Of a DNA stretch of 64,000 bases, positions 59,312 to 64,000 are shown piece after piece. Source of the stretch: CAZABG01 sp964483465 (GTDB lineage Bacteria > Chlamydiota > Chlamydiia > Chlamydiales > Parachlamydiaceae); assembly GCA_964483465.1 (NCBI GenBank), contig CAZABG010000002.1:1-64000 (forward strand), given 5' to 3'. Numbering within the stretch: position 1 is the first letter of the stretch; the number at the start of each line of letters is the position of its first letter. The translations under genes were made by a program, and so were the position numbers. The notes beneath the pieces are model-generated. The model was not told the DNA's origin. It worked only from the letters and a program-made list of their open reading frames with translations, and did no database searches.

Positions 59312-59467
59312 CTGGATGACCGTGTTCATCCTATATCTTTTGTTGTAAAAGGCATTTTAACAGGGTGTTCTCAAGCTAAAGCTTTCGGTGATCTTTTATT
59401 TGCCCTTAGAACACAGTGGGATACAACAAGAAAGTCGAAACAATTTCACTTTTCGAAGGTCTATTGA
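59312..59467 (+). pseudogene. short gene remnant upstream of hicA
   Basis: The frame after the TAG at 59309-59311 reads HPISFVVKGILTGCSQAKAF and goes on to LLFALRTQWD, then stops at 59465; it has protein-like composition but no start codon. A related piece at about 59230-59260 (CAAGCTTTAGCTTTGGTGAT) resembles CAAGCTAAAGCTTTCGGTGA near 59370. I do not recognise the family. The region 58930-59518 otherwise shows no intact gene. Confidence 0.3.
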
Positions 59468-59518
59468 CTTTACCAACTATAACTGGTATCATTATCATAA
59501 TATCTATCGAGTTGTGCT

Positions 59519-59707
59519 GTGCCGAGAAGCGGTAAAGATGTTGCTAAATTATTTTATGAAGCTGGATATGTTTTAGTGCAAGGTGGCAAGGGCAGCCATA
59601 TGAAATTAAAGAAGGCTGGACATCCTACTGTGATTATACCAAATCACAAGGAGCTGAAAAAAGGGCTTGAAAATGCTCTTATGAAACAATTAGAAAGCTT
59701 GAAATAA
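59519..59707 (+). CDS. hicA: HicA-family toxin (mRNA interferase)
   Basis: This 62-residue protein has the dsRBD-like HicA fold: PRSGKDVAKLFYEAGYVLVQ, GGKGSHMKLKKAG with catalytic His of GSH, then VIIPNHKELKKGLENALMKQ. Cuts mRNA when free from HicB. The start is GTG 59519; no better start is nearby. hicB follows after 18 bases. Degenerate DNA surrounds the pair, which is usual for mobile toxin-antitoxin modules. Confidence 0.9.
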   Translation: MPRSGKDVAKLFYEAGYVLVQGGKGSHMKLKKAGHPTVIIPNHKELKKGLENALMKQLESLK

Positions 59708-59725
59708 ATAATAGGAATTTATTTC

Positions 59726-60157
59726 GTGAAATATCACTTCAAAATTCATAAAGAAAAAGAAGGATTTTGGGCTCAGTGTTTAGAGTTGCAGGGTTGTGTT
59801 ACCCAAGCCGATACTCTGGAAGAACTGGAACAAAATATGGAAGAAGCCTTGAATTTATATTTAGAAGAGCCAGAATCTTCTAAGGATATATATTCATTTC
59901 CTGATGAATCCATTCATTTATCAAGAAATATTGTAGAAGTTCAAGTAGATCCTCAAATCGCGTTTGCTTTTTTAGTTAGGCAATTTAGATTAAAAAATGG
60001 ACTTACACAAAAACAGGCAGCAAAAAAAATGGGATTTGATAATTTATATAGTTATCAAAGATTAGAATCCAAGAGATGCAATCCAAATTTGACGACACTT
60101 AAAAAAGTAAAAGAAATATTTCCTGAATTTTCAATTGATTATACTTTAAGCATTTAA
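59726..60157 (+). CDS. hicB: HicB-family antitoxin with a C-terminal HTH
   Basis: Neutralises HicA and probably represses the operon. This 143-residue protein has the HicB partial RNase H fold (YHFKIHKEKEGFWAQCLELQGCVTQADTLEELEQN) and a C-terminal Xre-like helix-turn-helix (FRLKNGLTQKQAAKKMGFDN). The start is GTG 59726 with AGGAAT upstream. The HTH implies autoregulation; I did not find a clear operator palindrome. Confidence 0.9.
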   Translation: MKYHFKIHKEKEGFWAQCLELQGCVTQADTLEELEQNMEEALNLYLEEPESSKDIYSFPDESIHLSRNIVEVQVDPQIAFAFLVRQFRLKNGLTQKQAAKKMGFDNLYSYQRLESKRCNPNLTTLKKVKEIFPEFSIDYTLSI

Positions 60158-60215
60158 TTTGAGATTTAAATAAGGCTTACCGTCACATCTTGTTTCTCAT
60201 TATTACGTAATTAAA

Positions 60216-60989
60216 TTAAAAGTTCAGAGCAAGCGATACCGTATCCTGCGGAGCGACGGTCAGATTCAAATTGATACCCGCTTCTTCCAGGATGTTTTTA
60301 ATTTTGGTAAGCGCTGTTTCATGCGTATTGCATTCAGAAGAAAGATGAGCGAGATAAACTTGCTTTAGTTTGTCGCAGGCGATTTCGCGTAAAAGCTCGC
60401 CGCAAGCAACATTTGAAAGGTGGCCGGTTCTGCCGAGCACACGCTGCTTATAAATCATAGGGCGAGAAGACGCGTGCACCATGGAAATTTCGTGATTGGA
60501 TTCGATGTAGAGGTAGTCGCATTCGGTTAAGTTGTTTCGAACGCAGGAGGTAACATGTCCAAGGTCTGCGCAAACACCGATTTTGATGTTGTCCATTTTT
60601 AGAGTAAACGCGACCGGATCGAGCGTGTCGTGCTGGACGGTAAAAGGATGGATTTCAATATCAAGATATTGAAAGGTTTCTCCTGTCGAGAAAATTTTAA
60701 ATTTAGGGCAGTCGTGAAGGTATTCTACAATTCCTTTCGCCGTTTCGTGATTGGCAAAAACAGGAATGCCGTGTCTAAAGGCAAGTGTTTTTAAACCGGC
60801 GATATGGTCGGTATGCTCATGGGTTATGAGAATGGCATCGATGTTTTTTATGCTCTCGCCGATCTGATTTAATTTTTCTTCTAGCGCTTTTGCGGAAATG
60901 CCGGCGTCGATAAGGATTTTAGCTTCGTCTGATGCGACAAAAATGCTGTTGCCTTTTGACCCTGAGGCGAGGGGGCAAAACTTTTTCAA
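60216..60989 (-). CDS. YycJ/WalJ-type metallo-beta-lactamase-fold hydrolase
   Basis: This 257-residue MBL-fold protein: FCPLASGSKGNSIFVASDEAKILIDAG, DAILITHEHTDHIAGLKTLA (HxHxDH), DLGHVT and SRPMIYKQRVLGRTGHLSN. It matches CT738, next to ftsK in C. trachomatis. The role in Chlamydiota is unknown; in firmicutes it is linked to the WalK system. TTG 60989 is taken as the start since it overlaps the previous stop (TTGA) and AAGAGGG is five bases upstream; an earlier TTG at 61016 is also in frame. Confidence 0.88.
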   Translation of the reverse strand: MKKFCPLASGSKGNSIFVASDEAKILIDAGISAKALEEKLNQIGESIKNIDAILITHEHTDHIAGLKTLAFRHGIPVFANHETAKGIVEYLHDCPKFKIFSTGETFQYLDIEIHPFTVQHDTLDPVAFTLKMDNIKIGVCADLGHVTSCVRNNLTECDYLYIESNHEISMVHASSRPMIYKQRVLGRTGHLSNVACGELLREIACDKLKQVYLAHLSSECNTHETALTKIKNILEEAGINLNLTVAPQDTVSLALNF

Positions 60990-61165
60990 AGGGCCCTCTT
61001 GGGAGAAGTCAGGCAAACGAGTCCAAAAAATATGGACAAAGCTGAAAGCATATAGATGCCCTCTGCCGTTTGTTTCGTGTAAAAATCAGAAAAATATAAA
61101 AGTAAAGAGACGGTCGCTCCAAAACCAATAAACGCTTTTCCCATTATTTCAAGTCGCTTTTTCAA
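60986..61165 (-). CDS. 59-residue two-helix membrane peptide between ftsK and the MBL hydrolase
   Basis: The frame starts with TTG at 61165 (overlapping ftsK's TGA as TTGA) and ends with TGA at 60986-60988 (again overlapping the next TTG). It reads KKRLEIMGKAFIGFGATVSL (then LLYF), a polar turn SDFYTKQTAEGIY and MLSALSIFFGLVCLT, ending KRAL: two hydrophobic helices with basic ends, a typical small membrane protein. The double 4-nt overlap makes translational coupling of ftsK, this peptide and the hydrolase very likely. No family is recognised; a role at the division site would be speculative. Confidence 0.6.
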   Translation of the reverse strand: MKKRLEIMGKAFIGFGATVSLLLYFSDFYTKQTAEGIYMLSALSIFFGLVCLTSPKRAL

Positions 61166-63483
61166 TCGTAGTCTCCAAATAGGTCGTCGTCATTCTGTTT
61201 CGAGTTCATGCGGGGAACAAGGATCTTGCGTGCTTTTGCTCCCTCTTGCGGTCCCACGATTCCTCTTGCTTCAAGTTCATCAATGAGGGAAGCCGCTCTA
61301 GCATACCCAACTTTAAGTTTTCTTTGAAGAAAAGTTGTCGAAGCATTACCGGTCGATAGAACGGTTTCTTTTGCTTGATCGTAAAGCTCATCGGTCGGAC
61401 CTGTATCATCGCGCGCTTCCATTTCAAAGGTGTGAAACGATTGGATAAGGTAGTTTGGCGGCGCCTGGTCTTGGCAAATCTTGATGACCGCGTTGATATC
61501 TTCGTCCCGAATATAGGCGCCTTGCGCGCGGATGAGATGAGAAGATCCGGGAGGAAGGAAAAGCATGTCCCCGTTGCCTAGAAGACATTCAGCGCCGATC
61601 TCATCAAGAATGATCTGGCTGTTGACGCGGCTTGCGACTTTAAACGCAATTCTAGTCGGGAAGTTTGCTTTGATAAGGCCTGTGATCACTTCACGCGAAG
61701 GGCGCTGAGTTGCAAGGACTAAATGGATTCCAACCGCTCTTGCCATCTGGGCGATGCGAGCGATTGGGGTTTCAATATCGCTTGCAGACACCATCATCAG
61801 GTCGGCAAGCTCGTCAATAATGCCGACAAAGTAGGGCATTGTTTCAGGAATAGGAATATCAAGGCTTTTTTCAAGAGCAAGATCGGGTTTTCTTGAATTG
61901 AAAGATTCGATATTACGAATTCCAAGGAGTTTTAAAATTTCATAGCGCCTCTCCATCTCTTTTACGAGCCAGTTAAGGGCGAGGCACGCCTCTTTCGGCT
62001 CGGTAATAACAGGAGCGAGCATGTGGGGGAGTCTCGTGTAAGGTGTAAGCTCTACTTTTTTCGGATCAACCATTAATAAGCGGATCTGATCGGGGCGCGC
62101 GTTCATCACAATCGACATAACGATCGTATTGATGCAAACCGATTTACCGGAACCGGTAGCTCCCGCAATAATGCAGTGGGGCATTTTGGTAAGGTCGCTA
62201 AAAACGTTTTCGCCGTTAACGGCTTTTCCAAGAAGCACAGGTATTTTTAAACGGGTCGTTCCTTGCTGATAGGCAAGAAGCATTTCTTTAAAACTTACTT
62301 CCTGGGGTTGAGGATTCGGCACTTCAATCCCTACCGCAGCTTTTCCGGGAATAGGCGCGATAATCCGGATGGTTTTCGCCTCCATATTTAATGCGATGTC
62401 ATCTTCAAGCGTTTTAATTTTTTGAACTTTAACCCCAACGGAAGGATGGACTTCAAATGAGGTAATGGTCGGGCCGCAGTTGATCTGGCCTACTTTGGCT
62501 TCGATACCAAAGCTAAAGAGCGTTTCTTCTAAAATTTCGGCTTGTCGGTTTAAGTTCTTTTCTAAGTTGGTGGAGTCAACTTTTTTAGGGCTTGTGAGTA
62601 GTTGAGCGGAAGGAAGCTCGTAGTTTTTTAGCTGCGAAACAGGAAGAGGTTTTTCCGCTTCTTTTGCAGGTCTTGTTTTTACTTCTTGAAGCTTTACTTC
62701 TTTAGGGGCAAGAACCACCTCTTTTTTAATCGGGGGAAGTTTGCGCTCCTTTTTGGGAGGTGCTTTTTCTTCTTCATCTTCCTCTTCGTCGTCCTCCTCT
62801 TCCTCCTCTTCCACTTTTTGCATACGGAGTTTCACTTCCCGTTTAATGACGGTAGATGAGGAAAGAGGGGTTGTGGTTTTGACTTCTACAATTGGTTTTT
62901 CGTTAAGCTTTGGCCAAGCCCAGGCCTCTTTTAACTTTTCATATACGGCAAGCGGAGAGATCTTGAAGAGAAGTAAGCAGCCTGCAAGCAGGGTAGAAAA
63001 AAAGAGGATAAAAACGCCGACATGATTAAGCGTTCGGCTTAAATTGATGAAGGGGAGTTCTGTATATAAATAGTAGAGAACGGTTCCTCCCAAATGATCA
63101 TGCGTCGTCAAAGCGGGATAAAAAAGAAAACGGATAAAATTTTCTGTTTTAGGCATCTCCTGATCAACAATCGTGAGAAGCATTGAAGTCGATACCACAA
63201 TCGCACACGCGTATAACGATTTCAATTTGATCGAATTAACGGAGTTTCTAAAGAGAAGTCGAAACCCTATCCAGAAGATGAACGCTATAACGAGATAGCT
63301 TGATAAGCCAAGCAGTTTATTAAGGATCCAGCCTAAGCTAAAGCCGATAAGCCCGAGCATGTTTTGACTTTTCGTGCTGTAGCTATAACTCAAGAGGCTT
63401 ACAAAAGCCACAAGCGAAAATGAAAGAAGATAAAGCCCTTTAATTTCAGGTCGGATCGGAGTGGTCGTTTTTTTTTTAGCCAT
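61162..63483 (-). CDS. ftsK: DNA translocase FtsK
   Basis: Membrane-anchored hexameric dsDNA pump for chromosome segregation, activating XerCD. The 773-residue protein has four N-terminal helices (residues ~15-190), a short linker with an acidic run (residues ~225-245, EEEEEDDEEEDEEE), the alpha/beta motor with HCIIAGATGSGKSVCINT (Walker A) and GIIDELADLMM (Walker B), LATQRPSREVITG, and a winged-helix gamma domain (TTFLQRKLKVGYARAASLID) that reads KOPS-like DNA. The linker is short, as usual in chlamydiae (CT739). The ATG overlaps the uppP stop by 8 nt. Confidence 0.96.
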   Translation of the reverse strand: MAKKKTTTPIRPEIKGLYLLSFSLVAFVSLLSYSYSTKSQNMLGLIGFSLGWILNKLLGLSSYLVIAFIFWIGFRLLFRNSVNSIKLKSLYACAIVVSTSMLLTIVDQEMPKTENFIRFLFYPALTTHDHLGGTVLYYLYTELPFINLSRTLNHVGVFILFFSTLLAGCLLLFKISPLAVYEKLKEAWAWPKLNEKPIVEVKTTTPLSSSTVIKREVKLRMQKVEEEEEEDDEEEDEEEKAPPKKERKLPPIKKEVVLAPKEVKLQEVKTRPAKEAEKPLPVSQLKNYELPSAQLLTSPKKVDSTNLEKNLNRQAEILEETLFSFGIEAKVGQINCGPTITSFEVHPSVGVKVQKIKTLEDDIALNMEAKTIRIIAPIPGKAAVGIEVPNPQPQEVSFKEMLLAYQQGTTRLKIPVLLGKAVNGENVFSDLTKMPHCIIAGATGSGKSVCINTIVMSIVMNARPDQIRLLMVDPKKVELTPYTRLPHMLAPVITEPKEACLALNWLVKEMERRYEILKLLGIRNIESFNSRKPDLALEKSLDIPIPETMPYFVGIIDELADLMMVSASDIETPIARIAQMARAVGIHLVLATQRPSREVITGLIKANFPTRIAFKVASRVNSQIILDEIGAECLLGNGDMLFLPPGSSHLIRAQGAYIRDEDINAVIKICQDQAPPNYLIQSFHTFEMEARDDTGPTDELYDQAKETVLSTGNASTTFLQRKLKVGYARAASLIDELEARGIVGPQEGAKARKILVPRMNSKQNDDDLFGDYD

Positions 63484-64000
63484 ATATATACAGTGTTACT
63501 AAACCTAAAATAAGGCAGTAGACTGCAAAGGGCAATAGATTCTTTTTAGAAACACAAATTAAAATCAAAAGCGCGGCGATTCCACTAACAAAGGAAATGA
63601 AGAAACCAATTGTAAGAGGCAGTATTCCTATTGGGGTTGAATTTGATTTTGTCGCAAGTTCAACGATAGAGCTGCCAAGAATGGCAATGATTCCTAAAAG
63701 AAATGAGAAGGAAATGGCATCAGGCATTGGCCAGCCACGAAGGCGAGCGCCAGATATAGTCGATCCTGATCGGGAAACGCCTGGTAATAAGGCAAGCCCT
63801 TGAAAAATTCCAATAGTCAAAGCATCAAGAAGATAAGGTTTTTTATTTAACGGTTTGTCATAACCTTTTTTAGTTCCCCACCATAAAATAAAAGCGGTAA
63901 TTAAGAAGAAATATCCAAGGAGATCAACGCGATCGAAAATAGCTTTAATGGGTTTTATGACTAAAACCAAAGGGAAAAGGGGGAGCGTCGCGACAAAGAG
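63476..64000 (-). CDS. uppP: undecaprenyl-diphosphate phosphatase, 3' part (runs off the window)
   Basis: Recycles the lipid carrier for peptidoglycan by dephosphorylating undecaprenyl diphosphate. About 174 C-terminal residues are present, with multiple membrane helices and the active-site motif LLPGVSRSGSTISGARLRG; an upstream loop LITAFILWWG and a later GFFISFVSGIAAL helix are typical of UppP/BacA. The true start lies beyond 64000. The end overlaps ftsK by 8 nt, so uppP, ftsK, the small peptide and the hydrolase form one operon. Confidence 0.93.
   Translation of the reverse strand, partial: LFVATLPLFPLVLVIKPIKAIFDRVDLLGYFFLITAFILWWGTKKGYDKPLNKKPYLLDALTIGIFQGLALLPGVSRSGSTISGARLRGWPMPDAISFSFLLGIIAILGSSIVELATKSNSTPIGILPLTIGFFISFVSGIAALLILICVSKKNLLPFAVYCLILGLVTLYIYG

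Noticed and set aside
61017..61164. Long N-terminal extension of the MBL hydrolase (TTG 61016)
   Set aside because: The later TTG 60989 has the better ribosome binding site and overlaps the stop of the small membrane peptide, which occupies the upstream bases in another frame.
62741..63025. Ser-rich plus-strand frame opposite ftsK
   Set aside because: The serine run is simply the complement of the acidic Glu/Asp repeat in the FtsK linker.
1..64000. CRISPR arrays, tRNA genes, rRNA genes and prophage
   Set aside because: I saw no regularly spaced repeats, no cloverleaf with a TTCGA-type arm between genes, no rRNA core and no phage structural genes.

Overview
The window looks like a chromosomal piece of a member of the Chlamydiota, most likely an environmental, amoeba-associated relative (Parachlamydia/Waddlia/Simkania type) rather than a Chlamydia. 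The reasoning is gene order and family content. clpP-dapF-UPF0158 lies close to glyA; a coiled-coil/zinc-ribbon protein of the CT398 type is followed by RNase P RNA; ABC-F, xerC, RNase Z, lon, tsaB, rpsU and dnaJ lie together, as in the CT341-CT348 block of C. trachomatis; ftsK sits beside a YycJ-type hydrolase as in CT739/CT738; and a Pho4 phosphate permease is paired with a DUF47 protein as in CT692/CT691. These correspondences come from memory and were not searched. DNA is AT-rich and there is a 10-N assembly gap at 48334-48343, so this is a draft.

Layout. 1-5537: tryptophan operon trpD(end)-C-F-B-A-E-G, tightly overlapping, with an in-frame stop in trpD. 5490-7746: a scarred stretch where the end of trpG and a small inverted-repeat element occur twice, enclosing an acetyltransferase and a cysteine-protease/transglutaminase-like protein. 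7743-13202: oxidoreductase, methyltransferase and a cluster of six genes carrying eight copies of an unrecognised ~100-residue domain (GR-LT-DVGK). 13199-19932: phosphate uptake pair, DMT transporter, a dehydrogenase/epimerase fusion with a glycosyltransferase, and a SIMPL protein. 19989-24044: a RhoGEF-like protein without an ordinary start codon, DUF1328 protein, Tag glycosylase, PAP2 phosphatase and a eukaryote-type kinase. 24056-34344: conserved chlamydial housekeeping genes (clpP, dapF, glyA, rnpB, folE, ABC-F) interrupted by two paralogous unknowns and a secreted HExxH protein. 34435-40187: five lineage-specific genes, several with paired hydrophobic segments and one MICAL-like flavoprotein, which are candidate inclusion-membrane or effector proteins. 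40336-40610: two inverted copies of a modular palindrome element beside xerC. 40629-52888: xerC-rnz-rhomboid-hldC-lon on the minus strand, then a 691-residue unknown, an HD dNTPase, tsaB, rpsU, dnaJ and a bacterial transglutaminase-like protein. 52890-58929: flavin oxidoreductase, a structured intergenic element, an EmrAB/TolC-like efflux operon and a host-attachment-family protein. 58930-64000: degenerate DNA with a 22-bp inverted repeat, a HicAB toxin-antitoxin pair, and ftsK with a coupled 59-residue membrane peptide, YycJ-type hydrolase and the end of uppP.

How it fits together. A conserved backbone (tryptophan and diaminopimelate/folate/one-carbon metabolism, proteolysis by ClpP and Lon, translation quality, chromosome segregation by XerC and FtsK) is interleaved with islands of unknown proteins bearing eukaryote-like or host-directed signatures (RhoGEF, Ser/Thr kinase, MICAL-like monooxygenase, transglutaminase-like folds). 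Small repeat elements and truncated gene copies mark several island boundaries. All functions are inferred from sequence reading alone.
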